In this document: positions 32,565-41,853 of the stretch, piece after piece | Numbering within the stretch: position 1 is the first letter of the stretch | How the letters are laid out: every line of letters starts with the position of its first letter | Assembly (NCBI RefSeq): GCF_000308815.1 | Contig: NZ_BAFX01000205.1 | Coordinates: forward strand, 53,408-117,407 | Length of the DNA stretch: 64,000 nucleotides | DNA from: Nocardia concava NBRC 100430 | GTDB taxonomy: Bacteria; Actinomycetota; Actinomycetes; Mycobacteriales; Mycobacteriaceae | Direction: 5' to 3' | Notes under the pieces: generated by a model | Seen by the model: the letters and a program-made list of their open reading frames with translations, nothing else | Database searches by the model: none | Told to the model about the DNA's origin: nothing | Program-made: the position numbers and the translations under genes

Positions 32565-33910
32565 CGGGCCGCATCGTCATCGTGGGTGCGGGCGTCGCGG
32601 GAGCCACCGCCGCCCGCACCCTGCGCACCGAGGGCTACACCGGCGAGATCGTCCTGCTCGGCGCGGAACCCGAACCGCCCTACCGCCGGCCCATGGTCTC
32701 CAAGGAGATCCTGGCGGGCACGGTCGAGGATCGCCGAACTCTGCTGCAGCCCAATGACTTCTGGCATACCCATGACATCGACCTGCGCCTGGGTGCCAGG
32801 GTCGAGTCCATCGACCCCGGTCCGGCCCTGGTCTGGCTCGCCGACGGCACGGCCATCGGCTACGACAGCCTGCTGCTCGCGACCGGCGCCCGCCCGCGGG
32901 CATTGCGTGTCGCTCCCGACGGCACCGCCGCGCGCGGCGATCTCGGCCGCAGGGGTGCCGGGATCGCCGCGGACGAGGGCGGAGCTGACGAGCGGGCCGA
33001 AAGTGCCACGATCCGTGGCGGTTACGGCGGCGTAGGTGGGGGCGGGGAGATTCTGACGCTGCGTGGCCGGGCGGATGCGGAGGTCTTGCGGGAGGCGATC
33101 GGGCGGGGAGGGTCGCTGGTGATCGTCGGGGCCGGGCTCATCGGGTGCGAAGTCGCGGCAACCGCGCGGGGGCTCGGGGCCGAGGTCACCGTGTTGGACG
33201 CGGCGGGGTTGCCGTTGGAGCGGGTCGCGCCGCCGGTGGTCGGTGAGTTCGTGCGGAAGCTGCACGCGGACAACGGGGTCGCGATTCATACCGATGTCCT
33301 GCTGACCCACCTCGGGCACGGCGGGGCACAGGTGGTCGCGGCGGCGGCCGACGGCCGGGCCTGGAATGCGGCCGCCGCGCTGGTGGCGATCGGATCTGTC
33401 CCGGACACTTCGCTCGCGGAGACCGCCGGACTGGCTGTCGTCGACGGAATTCGGGTGGATGAGTGCTATCGGACCTCGGCCGCCGGGGTGTTCGCGGCGG
33501 GGGATGCCGCGAGTCGATTCGATCCGGCGGCGGGGGAGTATCGGCGCGAGGAGCATTGGAACAGCGCGCAATCCCAGGGTGCGGGGGCGGCTCGATCGAT
33601 GCTCGGAAAGCTTCGGGCAGCCGAGGAGATCGCCTGGGGATGGTCCATGCAGTACGGGCGAAACATCCAGTTCGCGGGGCATATTCGGGCCGATGACGAG
33701 CAGATCGTCCGAGGCGCTGTCGAGTCCGGCGATGCCACTGTCATCGGTCTGCGCGAGGGGCGAGTGAGCGGTGTCGTGGCTATCGGCCGGGCAGCGGAGT
33801 TCCGTGCGGCTCGCGATCTGATGGCTCGGGGTGCCGTCCTCGACAGCGAGGCCTGCGCGGATGAATCACGCCCCCTGGCAGAGGTGCTCACACTGTCCGG
33901 ACAGTCGTGA
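32561..33910 (+). CDS. rubB: Rubredoxin reductase with unusual insertion
   Basis: A 449-residue NAD(H)-dependent flavoprotein that reduces rubredoxin. The FAD motif VIVGAGVAGATAARTLR is at the N-terminus; the NAD motif VIVGAGLIGCEVAATARG is about residue 187 onward; GVFAAGDAASRFD binds the flavin near the end. Between the ATGARPR flavin segment (about 110) and the second nucleotide motif lies a stretch of about 45 residues, rich in Gly, Ala and Arg (about 117-161), where related enzymes have about ten. Synonymous codon choice also shifts there, towards GGG and GCG. The GTG start overlaps the second rubredoxin stop. A 15-bp hairpin follows the gene. Confidence 0.9.
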   Translation: MTGRIVIVGAGVAGATAARTLRTEGYTGEIVLLGAEPEPPYRRPMVSKEILAGTVEDRRTLLQPNDFWHTHDIDLRLGARVESIDPGPALVWLADGTAIGYDSLLLATGARPRALRVAPDGTAARGDLGRRGAGIAADEGGADERAESATIRGGYGGVGGGGEILTLRGRADAEVLREAIGRGGSLVIVGAGLIGCEVAATARGLGAEVTVLDAAGLPLERVAPPVVGEFVRKLHADNGVAIHTDVLLTHLGHGGAQVVAAAADGRAWNAAAALVAIGSVPDTSLAETAGLAVVDGIRVDECYRTSAAGVFAAGDAASRFDPAAGEYRREEHWNSAQSQGAGAARSMLGKLRAAEEIAWGWSMQYGRNIQFAGHIRADDEQIVRGAVESGDATVIGLREGRVSGVVAIGRAAEFRAARDLMARGAVLDSEACADESRPLAEVLTLSGQS

Positions 33911-33951
33911 GGGCATCCGCCCGCAGATGAGCTAATAGCTCGCAAAATTTG

Positions 33952-33989
33952 AAATGCCACCGAACCGCCCGATTGGTTCGGTGGCATTT
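33952..33989 (+). terminator. Strong hairpin terminator of the alk operon
   Basis: AAATGCCACCGAACC, loop GCCCGATT, GGTTCGGTGGCATTT: a 15-bp perfect stem 42 bases after the reductase stop codon. It is the strongest hairpin of the alk region and closes the operon before the mce promoter. Confidence 0.85.
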
Positions 33990-34102
33990 CGCATTTGCCG
34001 GGGCATTGCTGAAATCTGCTGGTAAACCATGCTATTCGCGCGGCGCGCGCATCTTTCCCCAGCTCGCCGACCCCTGTCAACCGCACGGATATTTCCGTGA
34101 AG

Positions 34103-34116
34103 ACTGACACGTCAGT
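34103..34116. promoter_or_regulatory. Palindrome in the mce promoter region
   Basis: ACTGAC-AC-GTCAGT lies 95 bases upstream of the first mce-operon gene. The 34000-34210 stretch is otherwise AT-rich intergenic sequence without a gene. A TetR- or GntR-type site controlling the mce operon is possible; no known Mce1R or KstR motif was recognised here. Confidence 0.4.
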
Positions 34117-34210
34117 CCGAAATCTGTATTACTGTCTCGGTCAGTCGGAACCGGTCAGCAGAGGGGCCGGTCGGCATCGACCAAACAGTGGGGCTGTGGG
34201 GTGGTGAACA

Positions 34211-35041
34211 TTGGTCGACAAGGCTGTTCGGGGGCCGGAGCCGGTGATACGGCAGGCAATCGAATTCGTACTTTCCGGGCTGCGGACATTCGGACGCACC
34301 ATTCAACTGGCGATCGCGGCGTTCCGCTTCCTGGTCGTCGACATCGTCAAACTTCGGCATCCGTGGCGTGACACGCTACAGCAGGGCTGGTTCATCGTCA
34401 GCGTGACGGCGATTCCCGCTGTGCTGGTATCGGTTCCGTTCGGCGTCATCGTGGCGGTGCAGGTGGGGAGCCTGACCCAGCAGGTCGGCGCGAGTTCGGT
34501 CTCGGGCGCGGCGGGCGGTCTCGGCGTGATCCGGCAGGGCGCGCCCATGGTGACCGCGCTGCTGCTGGGCGGTGCGGCCGGTTCGGCCATCGCCTCGGAT
34601 CTGGGCGCGCGCACCATTCGCGACGAGGTAGATGCCTTGCGCGTCATGGGAATCGACCCGGTGCGCCGGCTGGTCGCGCCGCGGCTGGCGGCCATGATCG
34701 CGCTCACCCCGCTGCTGTGCATGCTGATCATCTTCATGGGCGTGTTCACCGGGTATGTCATCGCGGTCGGCTTCCAGGGGGTGACGCCCGGCTCGTACCT
34801 GTCGGCGTTCGCGGCCTTCGCGAAGATGGCCGATCTGTGGGTGGCCATCGTGAAGGCGGTCATCTTCGGGGTGATCGTGCTCATCGTGTCGTGTCAGCGC
34901 GGGCTCGAGGCCACGGCCGGTCCGCGCGGGGTCGCCAATGCGGTGAACGCGGCGGTGGTGATCGGAGTGATCGCGGCCTTCGGCGTGAATCTGGTGATCA
35001 CGCAGCTGGTTTCGATGTTCCTACCGACGCAGGTGGGCTGA
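34211..35041 (+). CDS. yrbEA: YrbE-type ABC permease, subunit A of an Mce system
   Basis: A 276-residue MlaE/YrbE-type permease with five to six membrane helices (LVSVPFGVIVAVQVGSLTQQ, MVTALLLGGAAGSAIASDLG, IALTPLLCMLIIFMGVFTGY). The EVDALRVMGIDPVRRLVAPR loop is the signature that contacts the ATPase MceG/Mkl. With the second YrbE it forms the inner-membrane channel of a lipid importer. A TTG start at 34211 is assumed because no ATG or GTG in frame lies near. It ends overlapping the start of yrbEB by one base. Confidence 0.93.
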   Translation: MVDKAVRGPEPVIRQAIEFVLSGLRTFGRTIQLAIAAFRFLVVDIVKLRHPWRDTLQQGWFIVSVTAIPAVLVSVPFGVIVAVQVGSLTQQVGASSVSGAAGGLGVIRQGAPMVTALLLGGAAGSAIASDLGARTIRDEVDALRVMGIDPVRRLVAPRLAAMIALTPLLCMLIIFMGVFTGYVIAVGFQGVTPGSYLSAFAAFAKMADLWVAIVKAVIFGVIVLIVSCQRGLEATAGPRGVANAVNAAVVIGVIAAFGVNLVITQLVSMFLPTQVG

Positions 35042-35910
35042 TGACCCAGGTACCTGCCAAGTACACACCGCTCGGCCACGCGGGCCGCGTCATAGGCTCG
35101 ACCGCGCAAGCGCCGCTGGGCGTCTTCGAATCCCTGGGCCACCAGGCGACTTTCGTCTACGAGGTGCTCGCCGCCATCCCGCACACGCTGCGGTACTACC
35201 GGCGGCAGACCATGCTCATCCTCTCCGACATCACCTGGGGCTCCGGGGCGATCATCGTGGGCGGCGGCACCGTGGCGGTGCTGGCATTCCTCGGGATCGC
35301 GGTCGGCGGCTCCATCGGCGTGGAGGGTTTCACCGCGCTCAACATGGTCGGCATGGGCCCGCTCACCGGGTTCGTCTCCGCCTACGCCAATACCCGCGAG
35401 ATGGCCCCGATGGTGGCCGCGATCGGCTTTGCGGCACAGGCGGGTTGCCGCATGACCGCCGAGATCGGGGCCATGCGCATTGCCGAGGAGATTGACGCGC
35501 TCGAGGCCATCGGCATCCGGCCCATGCCGTTCGTGGTGACCACCCGCGTGATCGCGGGCGTCATCACCATCGTGCCGCTGCACCTGCTCACCCTCATCCT
35601 GTCGTACTTGTCGTGCGCGACCGTGGTGAACGTGCTGCACGGGCAGTCTTCCGGCACCTACTACCACTATTTCGACGCCTTCCTGCAACCCAGCGATGTG
35701 CTGGCCTCCCTGCTCAAGGCGACGATCTTCGTGGTCGCAATCATTCTCATCCACGGCTACCAGGGCTTCTACGCCTCGGGCGGGCCGGAGGGCGTGGGCC
35801 GGGCCTCCGGTCGCGCCATTCGCGCCAGCCTGGTGCTGGTGGTCATCCTGGACATGATCCTGACGATCGTGATCTGGGGCCTGGATGTCGGCATCCGGAT
35901 CTCGGGGTAG
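35041..35910 (+). CDS. yrbEB: YrbE-type ABC permease, subunit B of an Mce system
   Basis: A 289-residue YrbE permease, with the family motif EEIDALEAIGIRPMPFVVTTR that docks the ATPase, and helices such as IIVGGGTVAVLAFLGIAVGG and the C-terminal LVLVVILDMILTIVIWGL. Starts at ATG overlapping the yrbEA stop. It pairs with YrbEA; the ATPase subunit is encoded elsewhere in such genomes. The Mce A-F genes follow directly. Confidence 0.94.
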   Translation: MTQVPAKYTPLGHAGRVIGSTAQAPLGVFESLGHQATFVYEVLAAIPHTLRYYRRQTMLILSDITWGSGAIIVGGGTVAVLAFLGIAVGGSIGVEGFTALNMVGMGPLTGFVSAYANTREMAPMVAAIGFAAQAGCRMTAEIGAMRIAEEIDALEAIGIRPMPFVVTTRVIAGVITIVPLHLLTLILSYLSCATVVNVLHGQSSGTYYHYFDAFLQPSDVLASLLKATIFVVAIILIHGYQGFYASGGPEGVGRASGRAIRASLVLVVILDMILTIVIWGLDVGIRISG

Positions 35911-35912
35911 TC

Positions 35913-36941
35913 ATGGCGGTGTTCAAGGATCATTCCGGGCGCAGCGCCGGACCGTGGATGTTGCGGCTGCGGGGGCTGGTGATCGCCGTCGTGCTCGTCA
36001 CTGTGACGATTATCGTGAGTTCCTATGCGCGTGGCGCTTTCGCGGACAGGTTCGAGGTCACCGTGGACGCGGCGACCCTGGGCGAGGGGCTGGCGCCGGG
36101 CGCGGAGGTGAAGTTCCGCGGGTATGCCATCGGCACGGTCAAGCGGGTCGAGACCGTCGGCTACGGGCATCAGCGCATCGATCTGGAGATCGAGCGGCGC
36201 CAGGCCGACGCACTCACCGACGATGTGACCGCGCGGTTCACCTCGTCGAATGTGTTCGGTTCCAGCGCAATCGAATTGGTGCCGGGCACCGACGGCAGGA
36301 AGCTGCGGGAACACACCATCCTGCAGATCGGCGAGAACGCCACCAATGCGACCGTGGCCGGTGTGTTCCGGCGGGCGGCGCGGCTGACCCAGGTGCTGGA
36401 TTCGGCGTCGGTGCACCGGCTCTTCGATCTGTTGCTCGACAACGCCTCCACCATGGGCCCGGTGCTGCAGTCGTTCTTCGAGACCGCGCGAACCCTGGCC
36501 GACGGGCAGCAGAACACTCTGGCGCACTACCTGCGCATCGGCGGGGACATGACCGGCGCGTTCCGGGATCTGACGCCCTCGGCCGGGCACGCCGTGCTCT
36601 CGGTGCTCGAACAGAGCGCCTACTTCGGTGAGCCGGAGAACCGGGCGCGCACCAACAAATCCACCAATGGCGTGAACGACGCTGTGCTGGTAGGGCTTTC
36701 GAACCTGCTGGCGCAGAACAATCCGGACCTGGAGAAGATCCTCGACTCCATTCTGGATCTGGCGGTGCCGATCAGCGTCTCGATCGGCTCGGTGGCCCCG
36801 GCCTACAACCGGGTCCCGAATCTGCTGCAGGCCATGAACGGGGCGCTGCCGGTGGTTGACGGCCACGTGCAGCTGCAGCTCGAGCTGATCGCCAAAACCA
36901 TGCCGTACCTGGCGGATTCGCTGGCGGGAGGGGCGAAATGA
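35913..36941 (+). CDS. mceA: Mce-family protein A (substrate-binding, MlaD domain)
   Basis: A 342-residue Mce protein: short cytoplasmic N-terminus, one helix LRGLVIAVVLVTVTIIVSSY, then the MlaD-like MCE domain (FEVTVDAATLGEGLAPGAEVKFR-type strands, with GTVKRVET) and a long helical region (residues 140-320). Six such subunits A-F assemble into a hexameric tunnel across the periplasm that conducts lipids. It begins two bases after yrbEB stop codon. Confidence 0.92.
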   Translation: MAVFKDHSGRSAGPWMLRLRGLVIAVVLVTVTIIVSSYARGAFADRFEVTVDAATLGEGLAPGAEVKFRGYAIGTVKRVETVGYGHQRIDLEIERRQADALTDDVTARFTSSNVFGSSAIELVPGTDGRKLREHTILQIGENATNATVAGVFRRAARLTQVLDSASVHRLFDLLLDNASTMGPVLQSFFETARTLADGQQNTLAHYLRIGGDMTGAFRDLTPSAGHAVLSVLEQSAYFGEPENRARTNKSTNGVNDAVLVGLSNLLAQNNPDLEKILDSILDLAVPISVSIGSVAPAYNRVPNLLQAMNGALPVVDGHVQLQLELIAKTMPYLADSLAGGAK

Positions 36942-37945
36942 GCGAGATCACCAAATCCGCCGTCAAACTCACCGTGTTCCTGGTGATCGTGGCCGCCTGC
37001 ACGACCTTCATCGTGACGGCGCTGCGCACCCCGATTCCCGGTGACAAGGTCGCCTACGATGCGGTGTTCACCGATGTCTCAGGGCTTTTCGCCGGTGACT
37101 CGGTGCGCATGTCCGGCGTCGCGGTCGGCAAGGTCGAGACCGTATCGCTGGACGGCACGAAAGCACGCGTGCACTTCACCGTCGACGACACCCGGCCGGT
37201 GTTCGACAACACCAAGGCCGCGGTGCGCTATCAGAACCTCATCGGGCAGCGGTATGTCGAGCTGCTCACCGAGGGCAAGGGCGGGGCGAAACTGGCGGCC
37301 GGATCCACCATTCCGGTGGAGCGCACCATTCCCAGCTTCGATGTCTCCAAGCTGTTCAACGGCTTCAAGCCCATGTTCGACACCTTGGATCCGGCGCAGC
37401 TCAACCAGTTCGGCAACAACCTGCTGCGCGTCATCCAGGGCGACGGGTCCGGCATCGGGCCGGTGCTGGCCGATGTCGACACGCTCACCAAGCACGCCCG
37501 CAACAGCGAGGCGGTGATCGTGCTGCTCATCCGCAACCTGGGCATGGTGTCCGACGCCATCGGCGGCAAGTCGAAGGCGGTCGGTGATCTGGTGGAACAG
37601 CTCTCGGGCATCCTGCACCAGTTCACCGCCAAGACCCAGACCATGCTCAATGCGGTCGATACGGCGAAAGCGGTGCTCGCGCCGATGGTTCCGATCCTGG
37701 AGGAAGGCCGTGACGCCTACGACCAGGGGTACGGGCCGATCGACGGATTGCTGCGCCGGCTGGTGCCGCAGACCGATCAGCTCACCCAGATCCTGGCCAT
37801 CACACCGCAGTTGGTGACCGGCCTGAATCAGAACGTCCCCGGGCAGGGCTACAAGCCGCGCATCACCTGCACCAATGGTGAGGCGGCACTGCCCGCGACG
37901 GTCGGCGTCATCCTGTCCACGCAGAACCTGGTGGTGTGCAACTGA
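36938..37945 (+). CDS. mceB: Mce-family protein B
   Basis: A 335-residue Mce protein: anchor helix KLTVFLVIVAACTTFIVTAL, MCE domain with GLFAGDSVRMSGVAVGKV and QNLIGQRYVELL, a helical middle part, and a C-terminal disulphide-type tail (ITCTNGEAALPATVG and LVVCN) common in B-type members. It overlaps mceA by four bases (ATGA). Membrane-anchored subunit of the lipid-import tunnel. Confidence 0.92.
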   Translation: MSEITKSAVKLTVFLVIVAACTTFIVTALRTPIPGDKVAYDAVFTDVSGLFAGDSVRMSGVAVGKVETVSLDGTKARVHFTVDDTRPVFDNTKAAVRYQNLIGQRYVELLTEGKGGAKLAAGSTIPVERTIPSFDVSKLFNGFKPMFDTLDPAQLNQFGNNLLRVIQGDGSGIGPVLADVDTLTKHARNSEAVIVLLIRNLGMVSDAIGGKSKAVGDLVEQLSGILHQFTAKTQTMLNAVDTAKAVLAPMVPILEEGRDAYDQGYGPIDGLLRRLVPQTDQLTQILAITPQLVTGLNQNVPGQGYKPRITCTNGEAALPATVGVILSTQNLVVCN

Positions 37946-38958
37946 TGCGGGCACTGATCAACTACGTCGGCGAGCTGATTCGCGACGCCCTCACCGGGCG
38001 CGGTGACCAGAACACCCAATTGCGGTGGGGCATAGCGGGTGTCGTGGTGTGCGTGATCGCGCTGACCATCGCTGGGGCGCTGTATGTGATCCCGTTCGGG
38101 CAGCGCACCTATGTGGCCGACTTCAAGATCTCCGGTGGCGCGCGCTCGGGTGACGAGGTGCGGGTGGCGGGCATCAATGTCGGCAAGATCCGCAGCGTGG
38201 ACCTGGTCGGGGATCATGTGGAGGTCGCCTTCACAGTGAATCACGATGTGCGCGTGGGGGATCGGTCGGCGGTCGAGGTCAAGATGCTGACCCCGATCGG
38301 CGGGCACTACCTCGCGCTGGCCCCGGCCGGAGACAAGACGCTGGGGTCGAAGCACATTCCGCCCGAGCGCACCGCGACGCCGTTCGAACTCAGCGACATT
38401 CTCGACAAGGGCACCCCGATCTTCGGCAAGGTGGACGCCACCACCATGCGCGACACCATCGGGCAGTTGAACACGGCCCTGGCCGGGCAGCCCGACGCGT
38501 TGCGCGGGGTGATCGGCAATGCCAACGAACTCACCGGGCTGCTCGCACAGCGCACCGATCAGCTGAACACGGCATTGAATGTGTCCGACGAATATGTCGC
38601 CGCCATTGCCGAGGACAAGGCGCTGCTGGCCGATTTCGTGAAACAGCTGGGTCAGGTCGCCGATCAGCTCGGCAATCGCAAGGACGACATCGTGAGCATG
38701 TTCAACCTGCTCAAACGGCTATTGGTCATCCTGCACCGGCCGATCATGGCCTACGGCGACAGCATCGAACCGTCGGTGGCGCAGTTCGAGCAGCTGTTCT
38801 CCAAGGTCGTCGCCAATCCGGATCAGGTGGACACCGTGATCACCGGGCTGCGCGACGTCATCGACAAACTCAACGGGCTGCTGGGCAATCAGGTGAAGGT
38901 GAATCAGCCGGTCGCCGGGGTCCAGTTGTGCATTCCCTACGAAGGCAAGGCGTGCTGA
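37945..38958 (+). CDS. mceC: Mce-family protein C
   Basis: A 337-residue Mce protein with N-terminal helix VVVCVIALTIAGALYVIPFG, MCE domain (GDEVRVAGINVGKIRSV, VKMLTPIGGHYLAL) and a helical C-terminal half ending LCIPYEGKAC, with two cysteines. It starts at ATG 37945, overlapping the mceB stop by one base. An earlier in-frame start (37936) would overlap further and is less likely. Confidence 0.92.
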   Translation: MRALINYVGELIRDALTGRGDQNTQLRWGIAGVVVCVIALTIAGALYVIPFGQRTYVADFKISGGARSGDEVRVAGINVGKIRSVDLVGDHVEVAFTVNHDVRVGDRSAVEVKMLTPIGGHYLALAPAGDKTLGSKHIPPERTATPFELSDILDKGTPIFGKVDATTMRDTIGQLNTALAGQPDALRGVIGNANELTGLLAQRTDQLNTALNVSDEYVAAIAEDKALLADFVKQLGQVADQLGNRKDDIVSMFNLLKRLLVILHRPIMAYGDSIEPSVAQFEQLFSKVVANPDQVDTVITGLRDVIDKLNGLLGNQVKVNQPVAGVQLCIPYEGKAC

Positions 38959-39885
38959 ATGAGATGGGGTAGAACAGCACTCGCCGCCGGTGTCGCCGTC
39001 GCGGTGGTGGCCGCCGGGGTGGCCGGGGTGTCGTGGGCGAATACGGTGCGCGATCCGAAACAGAGCCTGTGCGCCGAATTCACCGATACCGTCGGCCTGT
39101 ACGAGGGCAATAGCGTGACCATGCTCGGGGTCGAGGTCGGCACCGTGTCGAAGATCGAGGCGCTCGGGGACCGTATGCGGGTCACCATGAACGTCAAGGA
39201 TTCGGTGAAACTGCCGGCCGATATCCAGGCCGTCACCATGTCGAGTTCCATTGTGACCGACCGGCATGTGGAGCTCACCAAGCCGTACACGGGCGGGGCG
39301 CGATACGACACGTCGAAATGCATTCCGCTGCAACGCACCAAGACGCCGATCGGCATCAGCGAGGCGCTCGACGCCATGGGCAAGCTGGCCGGTGACCTCA
39401 CCGGCGGCGGGACCGGCGGCAAGCCGGACACCCTGCTCGACGACACGCTGACCGCGGCCAACAATGCGATCGATGGGACCGGGCAGCAGTGGAATCAATT
39501 GCTGCAGCGGCTGTCCGCGACCATCGGGGATCCGAATCAGAAGGACGCGGTGTTCCGGCGGCTGGTGGACAATCTCGACCAGCTGACCACCATGTTCGTG
39601 ACCAACTGGCCGGATATGGCTCAGGTGCTGAACAATCTGCGGGCCGGGCTGCAATTGATCGGCGAGTTCTCGACGGAATTCTCCACGGCCGTGGATGTCG
39701 CGGTCGAATTCCTGCCGGTGATCGCCCGGAACGCGGGCAAATACGATCAGCAGATCTACGGCCTGCTGGATGTCGTGCTGCCGCAGGTGCATACGTTCGT
39801 GCAACAGCATCAGGGCGATATCAATTCGCTGCTCGCGGTGCTGCCGCCGCTGGCTGCCCAGCTACCGCAGGTGGGTGCGAAATGA
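38959..39885 (+). CDS. mceD: Mce-family protein D
   Basis: A 308-residue Mce protein, the shortest of the set. N-terminal anchor TALAAGVAVAVVAAGVAGV, MCE domain (LYEGNSVTMLGVEVGTVSK, SSIVTDRHVELTKP) and a helical tail. D-type members of mycobacteria often carry a long Pro-rich extension; this one has none, so the C-terminus stops at LAAQLPQVGAK. Immediately follows mceC. Confidence 0.91.
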   Translation: MRWGRTALAAGVAVAVVAAGVAGVSWANTVRDPKQSLCAEFTDTVGLYEGNSVTMLGVEVGTVSKIEALGDRMRVTMNVKDSVKLPADIQAVTMSSSIVTDRHVELTKPYTGGARYDTSKCIPLQRTKTPIGISEALDAMGKLAGDLTGGGTGGKPDTLLDDTLTAANNAIDGTGQQWNQLLQRLSATIGDPNQKDAVFRRLVDNLDQLTTMFVTNWPDMAQVLNNLRAGLQLIGEFSTEFSTAVDVAVEFLPVIARNAGKYDQQIYGLLDVVLPQVHTFVQQHQGDINSLLAVLPPLAAQLPQVGAK

Positions 39886-40889
39886 GGCGCATGATCGTCA
39901 AACTGCTGCCGGTACTCACGGCGGCGACGTTGGTGCTGACCGGGTGTGGTGTGAAGGCGACCGATATCCCGATTCCGGGCACCTACCCCAGCGGTGACAC
40001 CTACACCGTCCGTATCGAATTCGGCTCGGTGCTCAACCTGCCCGACCGCGCCAAGGTGATCGCCGATGGTGTCGAGATCGGCATGCTCGACCACATCGAG
40101 CTGATCGGGAACACCGCGGTGGCGACGGTGAAACTGCACACCGACGCGAAATTGCCCAAGGCCACCACGGCGGAACTGCGGCAGGACACCATCCTCGGCG
40201 ACATCCATATCGCCCTGGAAGCACCCAAGAACGCGCCGTCGGTGTTCCTGGCCAATGGCGATGTGATTCCCGTATCGCAGACCATTCCCGCCACGAATGT
40301 CGAGGACATTCTGCGGGCGCTGTCGAACATCATGACCGGCGGCCGCTGGACCGATATCCAGAAGCTGGTCACCGATGTGAACGCGGCGTTCCCGTCCGAT
40401 CCGGCGGAACTGGACCGGATCAATCTGGCGGGCCGCGCGGCACTGCACGATATGGCCACGCACACCGACGATTTGAACCGCATCCTCATCTCCGCGCAGC
40501 AGATCACGGCCAAGCTGGAGTCCGGGCGCGGAGCGGTGGACCAGATCCTCACCCTCGGGCCGGATCGGGCCGCCGGTCTGTCGGAAGTGCTGCTCGCCGT
40601 GGTCAATCTGATCATCAGCGGTGGGCCGCTGGCCAAGAACGCCGGTGACCTGCTGCTGCCGCATGTCGGCGACTTCCGGTCCATCGTGTCGATTCTCGCG
40701 CCGACCGCGGTCACGGCCGGATACGCCGACCTGACCCTCGCGGCGAATCTCGACACCTTCCATACCCTGCTGCGGGAGAAGATCATTCCCTTCCTGCAGT
40801 CGCCGGATGTGAAGGTGCGCAAGATATCCGCGGATGTGCAGGCCGATCAGCTCATCACCACACTGCGTTCGATCGGGATGGTGCCCTGA
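39882..40889 (+). CDS. mceE: Mce-family lipoprotein E
   Basis: A 335-residue Mce lipoprotein (LprK type). The signal peptide ends in a lipobox LTGC, with the acylated cysteine at residue 22. The MCE domain (TVRIEFGSVLNLPDRAKV, GVEIGMLDHIEL, TTAELRQDTILGD) and helical tail follow. E is the only lipid-anchored subunit of the complex. It overlaps mceD by four bases. Confidence 0.93.
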   Translation: MRRMIVKLLPVLTAATLVLTGCGVKATDIPIPGTYPSGDTYTVRIEFGSVLNLPDRAKVIADGVEIGMLDHIELIGNTAVATVKLHTDAKLPKATTAELRQDTILGDIHIALEAPKNAPSVFLANGDVIPVSQTIPATNVEDILRALSNIMTGGRWTDIQKLVTDVNAAFPSDPAELDRINLAGRAALHDMATHTDDLNRILISAQQITAKLESGRGAVDQILTLGPDRAAGLSEVLLAVVNLIISGGPLAKNAGDLLLPHVGDFRSIVSILAPTAVTAGYADLTLAANLDTFHTLLREKIIPFLQSPDVKVRKISADVQADQLITTLRSIGMVP

Positions 40890-41839
40890 TGAAACTCTCA
40901 CTCTCCGGGCCGGTTTCGCTGATTCTGCTGATGGTGCTCACCCTCGTCTGCGGCAGCTACATGGCCGTGGGCGTGCTGAATCTCGACCCGCGCCGCCAGA
41001 ACAACACCGTCACAGTGCTTTTGGACAGCTCGGGCGGACTGATGAAGACCTCCGAGGTGACGCTGCGGGGGCTGCCGATCGGGAAGGTGCGCGATATCGG
41101 CGCCACCGGACGCGGGCTGGCGGTCACCCTCGAATACGACGCCAAGTACAAGATTCCGGTCGACAGCGTCGTGCAGATCGCCAACCTCTCGGCGGCCGGT
41201 GAGCAGTTCCTCGACTTCCGTCCCGCCGGGACGGCCGGGCCGTTCCTTCACGACGGCAGCATCGTGCCCAACCGGCAGGTCAAGGTCGCGACCACGGTCG
41301 GTGACGCGCTGGCCAAGCTGGACGCGCTGACCGCGCAACTGGATCCGGCCAAACTGCAGAACCTGGCGACCACCGTGGCCGCCGGATTCGAGGGCCGCGA
41401 CGCCGACGTCGCCAACCTGACCCACGCATTGATCGATACCGCGAACATGTTGCACGACAAGCGCGATGCCATCGCGCGGCTGTACTCCAACGTGCAGAAC
41501 CTCGGCGACAAATTCGACGGGCGCGCACCCACCCTGTCCGCGGCCGCCGGGGATATGGACGCCGCCCTGCCGGAACTGCTGCACATCATCGCGGCATTCC
41601 AGAACTACTCCTACATCGGCGAGAACATCTACGACGATCCGATCGGGCCGCTGGTCAACAAGATCAACGAATACCTGCAGCTGATCGGGCCCGACCTGAG
41701 CCACATCGCCACCGTCCTCAAACCCGCCACCACCGCGATCAAACCCCTTCGCGTGGACGCCGGATCGATCGTGGACCTGCTGGCCACGGTGTTCCCCGGC
41801 GACGGCGCCGCCCACGTGGCCATCGAGACTCCGCGCTAG
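40889..41839 (+). CDS. mceF: Mce-family protein F
   Basis: A 316-residue Mce protein: short N-terminus, anchor helix ILLMVLTLVCGSYMAVGVL, MCE domain (GGLMKTSEVTLRGLPIGKV, AAGEQFLDFRP) and helical tail. F is usually the longest subunit in mycobacteria, but here it is of ordinary length. It overlaps the mceE stop by one base and ends 14 bases before the Mce-associated gene. Confidence 0.91.
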   Translation: MKLSLSGPVSLILLMVLTLVCGSYMAVGVLNLDPRRQNNTVTVLLDSSGGLMKTSEVTLRGLPIGKVRDIGATGRGLAVTLEYDAKYKIPVDSVVQIANLSAAGEQFLDFRPAGTAGPFLHDGSIVPNRQVKVATTVGDALAKLDALTAQLDPAKLQNLATTVAAGFEGRDADVANLTHALIDTANMLHDKRDAIARLYSNVQNLGDKFDGRAPTLSAAAGDMDAALPELLHIIAAFQNYSYIGENIYDDPIGPLVNKINEYLQLIGPDLSHIATVLKPATTAIKPLRVDAGSIVDLLATVFPGDGAAHVAIETPR

Positions 41840-41853
41840 AGAGAAGGCATGCC

